Below, piece after piece: positions 33,364-42,531 of a DNA stretch of 64,000 bases (positions are counted from its first letter, which is position 1; each line of letters opens with the position of its first letter). A program made the translations under genes and the position numbers. Source of the DNA: an uncultured Eubacteriales bacterium (GTDB taxonomy: Bacteria > Bacillota > Clostridia > Oscillospirales > Acutalibacteraceae); contig CAKSEH010000007.1 of the NCBI GenBank assembly GCA_934446475.1, positions 23,329 to 87,328 of the forward strand, written 5' to 3'. The notes under the pieces were generated by a model. That model searched no databases. It saw nothing but the letters and a program-made list of their open reading frames with translations, and was not told the DNA's origin.

Positions 33364-34308
33364 ATGAATACAAAAAGCAATAATTTAAAGGGAAGTTTGA
33401 TATTGTGCTTTACCGCACTTATCTGGGGGCTGGCATTCGTGGCTCAAAGCAAGGCGTCTTCGGTGCCGCCGTTTGCAGTGAATGCTCTGCGAAGCGCAAT
33501 AAGCGTGCCTTTTTTGTATATCGTGTTTAAGATAAAATCAAAAAAGAGCGGCGAATCGCTTATACCCGGCGAGCCTAAGTCGAAAAAAGCGGTTATAAAA
33601 GGTGCGGTTATGTGCGGTATTATGCTTGCGATATCCGTAAATTTTCAACAGTTCGGCATTTCGGCGTACCCTAAAGGCGCTGCGGTTGAAGCACATTCGG
33701 GATTTGTAACGGCAATGTATGTTGTTATCGTTCCGCTTGTTTCATTATTTTTAAAGAAACGTGTTTCCCCGATAATCTGGCTTTCGGTGGCAATTTCGGT
33801 GTTCGGTTTCTATCTTCTGTGTTTCAGGGGCGGTATTGACGGATTTTATACTGCAGACCTCCTTGTCTTGCTCTGTGCTTTCTCTTTTGCCTTTCACATA
33901 ATAACCGTTGACAGAAATGTCGGTAAAATAGGCGGACTGAGACTTTCTATACTGCAGTTTTGCGTTTGCAGCGTTGTTTCGGCGGTACTTTCGCTTATTT
34001 TTGAAATAAAAAGCTATGATTTTGATATTCTTATTAAAGCGTCACCCTACATATTATACCTCGGGATAATGTCAAGCGCCGTAGGATACACCCTGCAAAT
34101 TGTAGGTCAGAAGTATGCGGAGCCTGCAATAGCGTCACTTGCTATGAGCCTTGAAAGCGTTTTCGCCGCAATAGGCGGAGTTCTGGCGGGAAATACTCTC
34201 TCCGTGCGTGAGATGCTCGGCTGCGCTGTTGTCTTTTCAGCCATAGTGATAGCCCAGCTTCCTGAAATGCTTGCAAAAAAATCGGTTGAATCGGGAGAGG
34301 GGTTATAG
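33364..34308 (+). CDS. EamA-family drug/metabolite (DMT) transporter
   Basis: 314 residues with ten hydrophobic helices arranged as two EamA repeats. The first starts LILCFTALIWGLAFVAQSKA and the second lies near LLVLLCAFSFAFHIITVDRN. C-terminal MSLESVFAAIGGVLAGNTLS is the usual EamA end motif. The substrate is unknown; the family exports metabolites or imports nucleotide sugars and amino acids. It is preceded by a ~250-nt leader holding structured element C. Confidence 0.87.
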   Translation: MNTKSNNLKGSLILCFTALIWGLAFVAQSKASSVPPFAVNALRSAISVPFLYIVFKIKSKKSGESLIPGEPKSKKAVIKGAVMCGIMLAISVNFQQFGISAYPKGAAVEAHSGFVTAMYVVIVPLVSLFLKKRVSPIIWLSVAISVFGFYLLCFRGGIDGFYTADLLVLLCAFSFAFHIITVDRNVGKIGGLRLSILQFCVCSVVSAVLSLIFEIKSYDFDILIKASPYILYLGIMSSAVGYTLQIVGQKYAEPAIASLAMSLESVFAAIGGVLAGNTLSVREMLGCAVVFSAIVIAQLPEMLAKKSVESGEGL

Positions 34309-34309
34309 T

Positions 34310-34597
34310 GTGGCAACTTCTGCTGAATATCTTGAATTTGTGCTTGAAAACTTAAAGGATTTTGACGGGCTCACTTACAGAAAAATGTTCGGGGAATATA
34401 TGATTTACATAAATAAAAAGCCGGTTCTTTCGGTTTGCGATAACACGGTATTTGTTAAAAAACTTCCCGAACTTGAAAAGATTATGAAGAATTCGGACTG
34501 CTCGTTTCCCTACCCGGGCGCAAAACAACAGTATATTCTTGATATAGAAAACACCGAACTTGTAAAACGGGTTTTTAAGATACTTTCGGAAAAATAA
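34310..34597 (+). CDS. TfoX/Sxy N-terminal domain protein
   Basis: 96 residues. YLEFVLENLKDFDGLTYRKM then FGEYMIYINKKPVLSVCDNT matches the TfoX N-terminal domain, here without the C-terminal domain of Sxy. In proteobacteria Sxy activates competence; in Clostridia such single-domain proteins have no proven role. The GTG at 34310 with GAGAGGGG upstream is preferred over an ATG at 34271 inside the transporter gene. Confidence 0.82.
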   Translation: MATSAEYLEFVLENLKDFDGLTYRKMFGEYMIYINKKPVLSVCDNTVFVKKLPELEKIMKNSDCSFPYPGAKQQYILDIENTELVKRVFKILSEK

Positions 34598-34615
34598 ATA
34601 TCGGAGAAAATTAAA

Positions 34616-35149
34616 ATGCAGCTTATAAAACAGACCGACACCCGCTTTAAAAGAAAAATAATAAAGCTTTACAAAAGTGCTTTCCCGAAAGAGGAGAGAA
34701 AACCGCTGAGGCTTATAAAAAAACTTGTAAAGCAAGGGAAAGCCGATGTATTTGCGGTTTTGGACGATAAGGGCAGGTTTTCGGGCGAGGTCATTACCGT
34801 TGTGGGAAAAGACACGGTGCTTATAGACTATCTTGCAATATCCGAAAAATGCCGCCGCCTCGGTTACGGTTCTAAGGTTCTTTCCTTCATAAGAGAAATT
34901 TACGGCGGGAAAACTGTTATTTTAGAGATAGAAGACCCTTCTGAGCCGAGCGATAACGCACCCGAGCGTATTAAAAGAAAATCATTTTATTTAAAAAACG
35001 GTTTTTGCGTTCTTGATTTTAAAGTGGACCTGTTCGGCTGCAAAATGCTTGTTCTTTCTTCAAACGATAAAATTTCATTTAAGGATTATTATTCTCTTCA
35101 AAAAACCGTTTATCCGTTTTTTGCCATTAAGAAAATCAAAAAAATTTAA
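34616..35149 (+). CDS. GNAT-family N-acetyltransferase
   Basis: 177 residues. The core strand LIDYLAISEKCRRLGYGSKV holds the acetyl-CoA-binding R-R-x-G-Y-G loop. VILEIEDPSEPSDNAPERIK and RKSFYLKNGFCVL are seen in a Firmicutes GNAT subgroup. The substrate is unknown. It is third in the transporter/TfoX-N/GNAT run with an 18-bp gap and ends at a shared terminator. Confidence 0.82.
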   Translation: MQLIKQTDTRFKRKIIKLYKSAFPKEERKPLRLIKKLVKQGKADVFAVLDDKGRFSGEVITVVGKDTVLIDYLAISEKCRRLGYGSKVLSFIREIYGGKTVILEIEDPSEPSDNAPERIKRKSFYLKNGFCVLDFKVDLFGCKMLVLSSNDKISFKDYYSLQKTVYPFFAIKKIKKI

Positions 35150-35150
35150 G

Positions 35151-35198
35151 AAAAAAGCCTTCCGAAGTCCGTTTGCGGATCATTCGGAAGGCTTTTTA
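35151..35198. terminator. Bidirectional terminator
   Basis: AAAAAGCCTTCCGAA pairs with TTCGGAAGGCTTTTT. It serves the GNAT gene on the plus strand and the capsid-module/glycosidase operon on the minus strand. Confidence 0.85.
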
Positions 35199-35207
35199 TC
35201 AGGTTTT

Positions 35208-36374
35208 TTAAAACAGGTTTTGTCTTGCTTTTAAATTAGGTTCGTTTTCCGAAAAGAGATAGGAATACGAAAAGAATATATGTCCGCTGCACATTTCATC
35301 TTTGCGGCACGCTTCGGCCTGACGGTAAAGTATATCGGTTTTTTTGCCCCATTCTTCATTATCCGGTTTTTGCTCTGTTGCGACCTTATACGCTGCAAGT
35401 CCGATAACCAATTTAACATCACTGTTTTGTGTAAGTTTTTTCCAATCGGAAAGCAGCTTATCAAAGCGATATTGCTTGTCGGGATACTCAAACCCGAAAT
35501 AGAGCTGGGGTATTATTTCATCAACGCACCCGTTTTCGATCCACGCTGCCGCATCGGCGTAATACTCATCATAGTTTCTGCTTATCGAAGCAGCAGGACT
35601 TATGCTGAAAACTATATCCTTGTTCATAAATTTAACGGCTGTATAACAACCGCTTATAAGAGCGTTGACATTAGCTCTCCTCCAGTCCGCAAGGCCGAGC
35701 GGCGACTTGTTTGACGAGGTGTATTTTTCGTATGAATAACTGTCAAAAGAAGAATCCTGCGTGGGATAAAAATAATCGTCAAAATGTATTCCGTCAACCT
35801 TATATGAGCTTATTACCTCTCTTATCCCGTCTATTATCAGTTTCCTTACTTCGGCACTTGCGGGGTCAAGATAAAGTCCCGAGCTGACGCAGATATTTTT
35901 ATCGTTTTCGGTGTCGGCGTCGGTAAGCCATCCGTAAACGGTACCGTAGGCAGGCAGGGTTGATGTATCGGCATCCGATGTTTTTATTCTGTAAGGATTT
36001 ATCCAGGCGTGAACCCTTAAATTCCTCTTATGGCAGGATTCAACAATATATTCAAGCACGTCAAAATCCTTTTGAGCCGACTCCCTGAGCGGAAAGTAAG
36101 CGGATTTGTATATTGAATCTCCGAATGCCCTTATATGTATATACAGATCGGTGATATTATTTTCGGCGCATTTATCGGCACAGCCGTCAAAAGCCGACTT
36201 AAAATCATCGGTTTTAAGCATTGCGTCAAGCTCACTGTAGGTTATCCACACACCCGTAATATATTGAGATTTGTCAGCCACGGCAGCATATTGCACATTT
36301 TTATGCTGCGCCGAGCAACCGCAAAGAAACACTTCCGTTATAACCGCTAAAAGACATATTATTTTTCTTTTCAA
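35208..36374 (-). CDS. Family-10-like glycoside hydrolase lipoprotein (GHL10/YngK type)
   Basis: A lipoprotein signal (KRKIICLLAVITEVFLCGC, lipidated Cys in LCGC) is followed by a TIM-barrel domain: ITGVWITYSELD, LYIHIRAFGDSIYKSAYFPL, LRVHAWINPYRI, VDGIHFDDYFYP with likely catalytic acids, and VDEIIPQLYFGF. Relatives are uncharacterised surface glycosidases. The start is TTG with GGCGGAG 8 nt upstream. It lies 17 bp after the last phage-like gene on the same strand, so it is probably the distal gene of that operon. That is unusual and may be meaningful. Confidence 0.83.
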   Translation of the reverse strand: MKRKIICLLAVITEVFLCGCSAQHKNVQYAAVADKSQYITGVWITYSELDAMLKTDDFKSAFDGCADKCAENNITDLYIHIRAFGDSIYKSAYFPLRESAQKDFDVLEYIVESCHKRNLRVHAWINPYRIKTSDADTSTLPAYGTVYGWLTDADTENDKNICVSSGLYLDPASAEVRKLIIDGIREVISSYKVDGIHFDDYFYPTQDSSFDSYSYEKYTSSNKSPLGLADWRRANVNALISGCYTAVKFMNKDIVFSISPAASISRNYDEYYADAAAWIENGCVDEIIPQLYFGFEYPDKQYRFDKLLSDWKKLTQNSDVKLVIGLAAYKVATEQKPDNEEWGKKTDILYRQAEACRKDEMCSGHIFFSYSYLFSENEPNLKARQNLF

Positions 36375-36391
36375 GACATTTTCTCCGCCTT

Positions 36392-38491
36392 TCAGAAAAG
36401 CTCTCTGTAATCAAATTCAAGACCGTAAACAGCAATCGGAACTGCGGCGGTTATTTTAACCTGCGCCCCGTATTCGCCCTTTATCGCAGGGGTAAGCACG
36501 GCAGCGGATATTCCGCCGCTTGAGAAAATACTCTGCGCATATTTCGACACATTTCCGCTTATTATTATATCAGCACTTCCCGAAATGTCCATACAAAGCT
36601 TCACGGTATCGATGTTTTTTCGTTTGCCGAAGTCACCCATATTAAAATTTTTGGTGTGTATAACCGTATTCACCGGCACGGTCTTAACTGTGTAACCGGA
36701 TGTTGCCGCCGTTAAAATTTCATCCTTTTCGCCCTCAAATTCCGCCGCTGCGGCAAAATTGAGAGTGTCGTCAAGAACAAAAACAGCCGCTTTATCGCCT
36801 ATAAGAGCACCCGAAGAATATGCACCGTCGGGCAGACTTAAAAGATACCAGGAGATGTTTTCCGTGCTTTTTTCAAGTCCCGTGTATACAGACGAAATTC
36901 CGAAATTTTTGATACGGTAATCGAGCAGCAATATTTTGCTGCCTATGCACAAATTGTAGTGCCCGTCTGCATCAAAGGCAAATGCGTTTTTAAGCGCCGT
37001 TTCGTCAATACCGCTCAGAAAATTGTCAACTGGAGTTGAAACGCAGTATATGTTATTTTCCTTGCCGTAGGTCGTGGTCGCAAGCGTATATACCTTTTTA
37101 TCGGAGCCGAGCCAGATAAGTCTGTTTCCGCAAACCGCCACGGTTCTCGGATTTCCGCACCCCACACTCTCGTGAACGAGCGTTACGCCTAAGCTGTCGC
37201 TCGCAAGAACGGCTTCGTGAGAGCCCAAAAGCGAATAACCGGAATCAAAATCATTGTTTTTATTTATGTTGACCTTATATATCTGTGATTCGTTAAATGC
37301 GATAAGCTTGTTATTCTGTACCGCCATAGCAATCACGGTATCGTTTGAGCTTCCTATTCTTGCAGCCATCTTTTCGGGGAAATAAAGCGGTTCGTTTATT
37401 CTTGCACAGTATACTTTTTCGGGATTTATCTTATTGCCGTAAAAATATGCATTCGAGTTATAAACCTTGACTCCTCTTGAGCCTATGATATTCCCTGTCT
37501 GAGATTCCTTTATGCGCTCGGCTCTTACAACTATATTATTGCCGCTTACCGCATAACAGTTCGGAGGTGAATAATAACTTCCGTCTTCGTTTAAAAACGA
37601 AAGATGTCCCGTATTGCGATCGCAGTTAAGCGTAACTTTACCGCTCGAAGAATTTATAGTAACCGATTCGCTCTGCGAGGGTATTATCCATTCCTCATAG
37701 CTTGAAGGAGTTGCATAAACTCTGCACACGATCTGACTGTTAAGGCTCAGCTTTGTTACCGGCAGATGAAACTGAAAGGAGCTGCCGTCGGATGTGAAAT
37801 ATGCTTTAAATCTGTTTGTAAGCATATTAAAACTTTCGGGATTGGCTGTCTGTCCGTTATAAACATCTCTCTCCTTAGCAGCCGTATTATATAATGTTCC
37901 TTTTCCATTTACGAGTACCACGGGCTCATAATAATCGGAATCGTAAAGAAGCTTCCAGCTTTGAAGATTGCTTGACAGCTCATAAATATCATATATCTCG
38001 CTGTCTTCGCTTTTTCTTGTTAAAAAAGCGAAGATTCCGCTTCCCGAATGCTTTTCTCCCACTAAAAATACTATGCTTTCAAACCGATAATATGTATCGG
38101 AAGAGGTTCGGTGTATCTGAATATCGCCGATGGAAACGATTTTATGCAGAGGTGTTATAAGATACATCTTTACAAATGAATATGAATCACCGTCTCCCCA
38201 CACGCTGTATGCAATTCTGCACATACGGGATTTGTATTCAAACATAGTATCGGTAAGCGTTATTCCCTTTTCAAAGCTGCCTGAGATATCGTATCTTCCC
38301 TCAACGGCATCACGGTTTATTTTAATTCCGTTCCTGCTTTTAAGGCCGCCGTTTGAAAAGAGTACATTTTCACAATAAGAGATCTGATTGTCCGAAATGA
38401 GTTCGGGAGCGTTGTAAAGGTTAAGACCGCCGTCAAATGAGTCCACTTTAAAGCTTTTTTGCGGTTTTCTTGTAAGAGGAGTATACTTCAT
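36392..38491 (-). CDS. Phage tail nozzle/tube-like beta-rich protein
   Basis: 699 residues, no signal peptide, strongly beta-rich. The N-terminal KVDSFDGGLNLYNAPELISD then NQISYCENVLFSNGGLKSRN is the GGLN...DNQ...RxG pattern of short-tail nozzle and stabilisation proteins. Repeated segments such as VIAMAVQNNKLIAFNESQIY and CGNRLIWLGSDKKVYTLA look like propeller blades. Its place directly after portal and adaptor fits a tail nozzle. A carbohydrate-binding role is also possible. Identity is inferred from motif and context. Confidence 0.6.
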   Translation of the reverse strand: MKYTPLTRKPQKSFKVDSFDGGLNLYNAPELISDNQISYCENVLFSNGGLKSRNGIKINRDAVEGRYDISGSFEKGITLTDTMFEYKSRMCRIAYSVWGDGDSYSFVKMYLITPLHKIVSIGDIQIHRTSSDTYYRFESIVFLVGEKHSGSGIFAFLTRKSEDSEIYDIYELSSNLQSWKLLYDSDYYEPVVLVNGKGTLYNTAAKERDVYNGQTANPESFNMLTNRFKAYFTSDGSSFQFHLPVTKLSLNSQIVCRVYATPSSYEEWIIPSQSESVTINSSSGKVTLNCDRNTGHLSFLNEDGSYYSPPNCYAVSGNNIVVRAERIKESQTGNIIGSRGVKVYNSNAYFYGNKINPEKVYCARINEPLYFPEKMAARIGSSNDTVIAMAVQNNKLIAFNESQIYKVNINKNNDFDSGYSLLGSHEAVLASDSLGVTLVHESVGCGNPRTVAVCGNRLIWLGSDKKVYTLATTTYGKENNIYCVSTPVDNFLSGIDETALKNAFAFDADGHYNLCIGSKILLLDYRIKNFGISSVYTGLEKSTENISWYLLSLPDGAYSSGALIGDKAAVFVLDDTLNFAAAAEFEGEKDEILTAATSGYTVKTVPVNTVIHTKNFNMGDFGKRKNIDTVKLCMDISGSADIIISGNVSKYAQSIFSSGGISAAVLTPAIKGEYGAQVKITAAVPIAVYGLEFDYRELF

Positions 38492-38495
38492 AAGG

Positions 38496-38846
38496 CTATA
38501 CCCCTCTTACAGACGGCACATTATCGCTTATACTTGCCTTTTCCGATTTCACACAACCCCGTTTTAAATTGTAATTTTCGGTAAAATAGCGGTTTTTTTC
38601 ATCGTCTCCGCAGCTTAATGAAAGCAGCATACAAACGCCGTAAAGCAGGGCGTCATAATATTTCTCGGGCACTTGTGCATTATCGAATATCCGCTTTACA
38701 GGCGGCATTTTAAACAGATCGTATCCTATCATATTGACTGCGGATACCACCCTGTCCTTCATAGCCTGATTATCCGCCGAAGTGCTCTGCTGTTCGTTAT
38801 ATCCCATAAGCAGACAGGCATTGTCGTATATATCATATACCTTCAT
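38496..38846 (-). CDS. Phage head-tail adaptor-like protein
   Basis: 116 residues, helical: MKVYDIYDNACLLMGYNEQQ, VVSAVNMIGYDLFKMPPVKR, ALLYGVCMLLSLSCGDDEKN. The size, helical content and position (overlapping the portal by 14 bp and preceding the nozzle-like gene) are those of connector/adaptor proteins. Sequence alone does not fix the family. Confidence 0.55.
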   Translation of the reverse strand: MKVYDIYDNACLLMGYNEQQSTSADNQAMKDRVVSAVNMIGYDLFKMPPVKRIFDNAQVPEKYYDALLYGVCMLLSLSCGDDEKNRYFTENYNLKRGCVKSEKASISDNVPSVRGV

Positions 38847-40425
38847 TTGTACCGTCCTCCCCTATTTCACTTAAAATACCGTCTGTATCCGGAACTATGC
38901 CGTGGGGCAGCCTCTCGATATACTGCCTCTTATTTATGATCCCTCTGTCAAGCAGTTTGTCGAGAACCTCTATGCAATCGCCTGCGGAATATTTTATATT
39001 ATCGCTTGCCTCAACACTTGCAACAAGATACAGATTTTTATATTTTTTGAAATCTATGGCGATATAACGGCTGCCGCTGTCACTTTGAGTTTTTATCTTG
39101 CGCATACCGTACTGTGTTATCCAAAAATCCGCCCATATCCTTGTTATCTGCTCCGTAAAGCTGTAAAAACGGCGTTGTTTTATCCCGAGCTGCAAAACAG
39201 AAGCGTCGTGAACAAGCTGAAGAGCGCTTGCATTTTCCGTGCGTGCGTCTCCGAGGGCAGCCTCGCTTGCACCGCTCTGTTCGAGAGTATTCTTAATAAG
39301 CGTGTTTATACCCTCGCCGAAATTGCTGCAGACATCGGGAGGAGTGACATATTTAACCGCTCCCGCCACATCCTCGTTAGAACCGTAAACCTTTATTATC
39401 TGACCGGGGTCGTTTGAAATGTCATCGTTTACGGTATCGCCGTTTATGACCATCATAGGCATACCCATAGTTACCGAGGACCAAACCGATGCGGTTATCA
39501 TCCTGTTTATCGCTATCTGGTTGGGTATAAGATAGGTAAGCTCTGTATCGCCGTAAACACAACCAGAGCGCTCATCCCAGCGGAAAACCGCTATCGGGTA
39601 CATTCTGAGTCCTGTATCAAATTCGGGTCTTACCGTTACCCGCTCGGTTACCTTAACGCAGTTTACGGTTATCTCTCCGTTTTCATTTTGCCTTTTATAA
39701 AGCTTTGTAAGCAGGACCGTTTTGCCGTCATCGTCCCCCTTTATAAGAGAAAGCGCATATTCATCGGCTCCTGCAGCCTTTGCCTCTTTTATTACTGCCG
39801 ATACATCTGTTCTCGAAGCGATGATTATATAGTTCTGATTTTGAATATCCGTTTCATAAGGATCCGCAAAATAAACATCATCGATATTAAGAACCTCGCT
39901 TTTAATATCCCCTTTTACAGCAACGCCGGAGTTTCCGGAGACATAAAGACCTGTGTTCACATCTGCGGCCCAGTAGGTATATATAACTCCGCTTCCGGTC
40001 ACATAGGCGTTTTTAAGCGCCTTCGAGCAAAGGCTGTTAAAATCAAGTCGTTTTGCCGTGACATTGCGATAATTGGAAAGTGCCCTTGTAACGGCGTTTA
40101 TTTCTCTTATACCGCCTGTTTTTTCACCCTTAAAGTCATCCTGTGAAAAGGCCTTTCCGGGGATCTCGGGAATACCTTCCGCACTTATTTTAACCGTTAT
40201 ATCCTTTGAAAGTATTTGCGACATTTTATAGTCGCCTATTCTCTTGATAACGTTATGCCTTACAAGCGGCCGCTTATCGCCGCAGTTTACGCCGTGCCAT
40301 TGGTCGCCAGCATAAAAGCGTTCGTTTATTTTATTTTGTTCGTAAAGACCTAATGATCCTATCGAACTTTTGAAATTAACGGCATCTGTATATTCGCCGA
40401 AAATTTCTTTCGGGCCTTTGTTCAT
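38833..40425 (-). CDS. Phage portal protein
   Basis: Dodecameric DNA gate of a capsid. 530 residues with typical portal features: NKINERFYAGDQWHGVNCGD, then RPLVRHNVIKRIGDYKMSQI, the wing/crown region (YPIAVFRWDERSGCVYGDTE, LTYLIPNQIAINRMITASVW), and ASEAALGDARTENASALQLV then HDASVLQLGIKQRRFYSFTE. These match podovirus-type portals. It follows the capsid gene rather than terL, which is not the common order. AAAGGAGG precedes the ATG. No stop or frameshift is seen. Confidence 0.82.
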   Translation of the reverse strand: MNKGPKEIFGEYTDAVNFKSSIGSLGLYEQNKINERFYAGDQWHGVNCGDKRPLVRHNVIKRIGDYKMSQILSKDITVKISAEGIPEIPGKAFSQDDFKGEKTGGIREINAVTRALSNYRNVTAKRLDFNSLCSKALKNAYVTGSGVIYTYWAADVNTGLYVSGNSGVAVKGDIKSEVLNIDDVYFADPYETDIQNQNYIIIASRTDVSAVIKEAKAAGADEYALSLIKGDDDGKTVLLTKLYKRQNENGEITVNCVKVTERVTVRPEFDTGLRMYPIAVFRWDERSGCVYGDTELTYLIPNQIAINRMITASVWSSVTMGMPMMVINGDTVNDDISNDPGQIIKVYGSNEDVAGAVKYVTPPDVCSNFGEGINTLIKNTLEQSGASEAALGDARTENASALQLVHDASVLQLGIKQRRFYSFTEQITRIWADFWITQYGMRKIKTQSDSGSRYIAIDFKKYKNLYLVASVEASDNIKYSAGDCIEVLDKLLDRGIINKRQYIERLPHGIVPDTDGILSEIGEDGTNEGI

Positions 40426-40447
40426 ACCGTTTGTCCTCCTTTAAATT

Positions 40448-40473
40448 CCGACCTGCGGTTTTCCGCAGGTCGG
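40448..40473 (-). promoter_or_regulatory. Perfect hairpin between capsid and portal genes
   Basis: CCGACCTGCGG/CCGCAGGTCGG, 11-bp arms with a 4-nt loop and no downstream T run on the minus strand. It is well placed to stabilise the capsid mRNA 3' end or partly stop transcription, giving more capsid than portal. Confidence 0.6.
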
Positions 40474-40494
40474 TCGGCATCAAAATAAAGCCTT

Positions 40495-41676
40495 TTACTG
40501 AGCGCTTACGGTTACGCAGGCAACCGAGGAATCGGTTGAGGCGATTTTGTCAACGGTAACCCTTGCAAAGTAATAATATTTACCTGCCGTAAGATCCGTG
40601 GGTACGGTATAGCTTGCGGTTGTTGCACCAGCTATCTTAACGGCGCCGTTTCTTGATGTGTCTTCACACGAATACCACTGATATGTAAGGTCGCCTTCCG
40701 ATGTTGCCGTAACGGTGAGCTTTTTGTTTATGCTGCCCTCTGTAACTGCGGCGTCTGCCGGATTTGCGGAGAAGGTAACAGTCGGAGAGATCCAAGCCCA
40801 AACAGCGTCAAGACCGCTCTTTTCGACAAAAACATCGTAATAAATACGGTAATCAAATTTATAAGCGTCTGCGTCAATGTTCTGTTCGGGAGTGAAAATT
40901 CTCATCTGTTCGGTCTTTTTCACAAGATGCGCACCCTTTTTCGGGCAGACAAGCATATATATTTCTCTTGCGTTGTCAAGAGGAGTAAATCCGCCTGCAT
41001 TTGCCGAATTGAAGGTATAAGCGGTCTTCATTCTCTGAGGGACCACCGGCAAAAGCGCAACGCCGTTAATCGATTTAACCTTTAAATTTATATCTCCCTG
41101 TTTAAAATCGGAAACGGTTATCATACGGGATATCTCGCCCGAATTCTGAAGAGCGGCATACATTCCGCTGTCGATAAAGGCGACAAGCTCTTCATCGTAA
41201 CCCGCAACGCTCTGAACCTCGTTTATAAGCTGACAGAGTGCTTCAAACGGCTTTGAAATACTGCCGTTTACGGTGTTGGAACGGGTTGCCGCAAGACCTG
41301 CAAGTTTAGAAAGAACATATGCGTCGCACTCGGGCACGACTTTTGTCCTTACATATTCGCCGAGGACCTTTCCTGCAAGACTTGCAATTCCTGTTTCATC
41401 CATATCCTCACGGTCTATCTGAAGAGAGCGTGCCCTGTCCATAGACATTGTGTATGAATTGTTGCTTACCGTAATTGCTCCCTTGGTAAAGCCTGTGTCA
41501 CGGTCATAATCGGCGAGACCCTGGAAATCGATATCGGGAATAATAACTGTTTTTGCTCCGACAAACTTCGCAGCAAGCGTGTTATCGGCAAAAAATCCGG
41601 TCACACTCTTCTGTTCAAAGACCTTATCAAGTTCATCGGAATATCTTGTTGCATTTTCAATAGAATTAAAAGACAT
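40495..41676 (-). CDS. Major capsid protein with C-terminal Ig-like domain
   Basis: Residues 1-~295 resemble an HK97-fold/P22-like coat protein: ATRYSDELDKVFEQKSVTGF, TVIIPDIDFQGLADYDRDTG, DRARSLQIDREDMDETGIAS, MYAALQNSGEISRMITVSDF, RIYYDVFVEKSGLDAVW. Residues ~300-393 form an Ig-like domain (VTFSANPADAAVTEGSINKK, LTYQWYSCEDTSRNG, TAGKYYYFARVTVD). The scaffold gene is 23 bp upstream. Capsid-surface Ig-like domains are known in phages and can bind glycans. Coat identity rests on fold-like pattern and gene order. Confidence 0.78.
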   Translation of the reverse strand: MSFNSIENATRYSDELDKVFEQKSVTGFFADNTLAAKFVGAKTVIIPDIDFQGLADYDRDTGFTKGAITVSNNSYTMSMDRARSLQIDREDMDETGIASLAGKVLGEYVRTKVVPECDAYVLSKLAGLAATRSNTVNGSISKPFEALCQLINEVQSVAGYDEELVAFIDSGMYAALQNSGEISRMITVSDFKQGDINLKVKSINGVALLPVVPQRMKTAYTFNSANAGGFTPLDNAREIYMLVCPKKGAHLVKKTEQMRIFTPEQNIDADAYKFDYRIYYDVFVEKSGLDAVWAWISPTVTFSANPADAAVTEGSINKKLTVTATSEGDLTYQWYSCEDTSRNGAVKIAGATTASYTVPTDLTAGKYYYFARVTVDKIASTDSSVACVTVSAQ

Positions 41677-41699
41677 AATTTTTTCTCCTTTATCTTAAT

Positions 41700-42314
41700 T
41701 TATCTGTTTCCCCAAACGCCCTTTAAAAAGCGGGCTGTTACGGGGTCAAAGCCGGGACCGCTTTTTGCGGTCTGAGAACCTATGCTCTTTCCGGCTGCGT
41801 TTGCCGCCGCTTTAAGCGACTCTGATTTTTCTTTTTCCTTTTTGAAATTGTATCTTAAATACTCATCAAAAATATTTCTGCCCAAAAGGGCGGCGTTTTC
41901 CGTAATTTCTTCGGGCAGCTGCGAAACATTGCTTATACCCGTCATAGCTTTAAGCTCGTCAAAGCCGTACGGATACGGACTGTCGGACTCTTTCATATCC
42001 GCAATGGCCTCTATCAGCTCTCCCTCGTTTTCGCAGTTTTCCATAAGTTGCTTTGCCTTTTTAAGCGCAGCCTGCTTTTCAAGTGATGAAATATAGTCCG
42101 ACATATTAAGCCCGTCAACGCAGGCAAGCTTTTTAAGTCTTTCAAGACAGGGGCTTACCGCATCGAATTTAAGTCCTTTCTGCGCAAGCAACGCCGCCTC
42201 GTCAAGCGGTATTTCCTTTATCTCCTTGTTGTATTTAACGCTTAAAACGCCGTCCGTACAGGGTGTGGTATCCTCTGCCTCGGGCAATTCGTTTTTTACT
42301 TCGGTTTCTTCCAT
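41700..42314 (-). CDS. Capsid scaffolding protein
   Basis: 204 residues, acidic and helical with a basic C-terminus: VLSVKYNKEIKEIPLDEAAL, LAQKGLKFDAVSPCLERLKK, a long helix (LEKQAALKKAKQLMENCENE), FDEYLRYNFKKEKEKSE, and the terminal FDPVTARFLKGVWGNR. This is the composition and place of scaffold proteins immediately before the capsid gene. No protease domain is seen. Confidence 0.72.
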   Translation of the reverse strand: MEETEVKNELPEAEDTTPCTDGVLSVKYNKEIKEIPLDEAALLAQKGLKFDAVSPCLERLKKLACVDGLNMSDYISSLEKQAALKKAKQLMENCENEGELIEAIADMKESDSPYPYGFDELKAMTGISNVSQLPEEITENAALLGRNIFDEYLRYNFKKEKEKSESLKAAANAAGKSIGSQTAKSGPGFDPVTARFLKGVWGNR

Positions 42315-42342
42315 AGTTCCTCCTTATTTAACGCCGATGGGA

Positions 42343-42531
42343 TCATCTTCCGTCGTAATCAAGAAATTTTTTGTATTCATCGTCTTCCCTTTTAAGGGAA
42401 TAAACCTTTAAAGCTGCAGAGTCCTTTTTCTTTTTGAATACGGAGCCTTTGTTAAGCAGTCCTGCACAAAATCCCGCAAAAAATGCTGCTGCGGCAGCAA
42501 GTATGCCTATAGCGGCTGTCATAAGCTCCAC
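42343..42531 (-). CDS. Small single-pass membrane protein in the capsid operon
   Basis: 62 residues: an Ala-rich membrane helix (MTAAIGILAAAAAFFAGFCA), then a basic stretch (KGSVFKKKKDS) and a charged tail. It overlaps terL by 13 bp and precedes the scaffold gene. It could anchor particles or proteins at the membrane, or act as a holin-like protein, but a single small protein is not enough to say. Confidence 0.6.
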   Translation of the reverse strand: MELMTAAIGILAAAAAFFAGFCAGLLNKGSVFKKKKDSAALKVYSLKREDDEYKKFLDYDGR

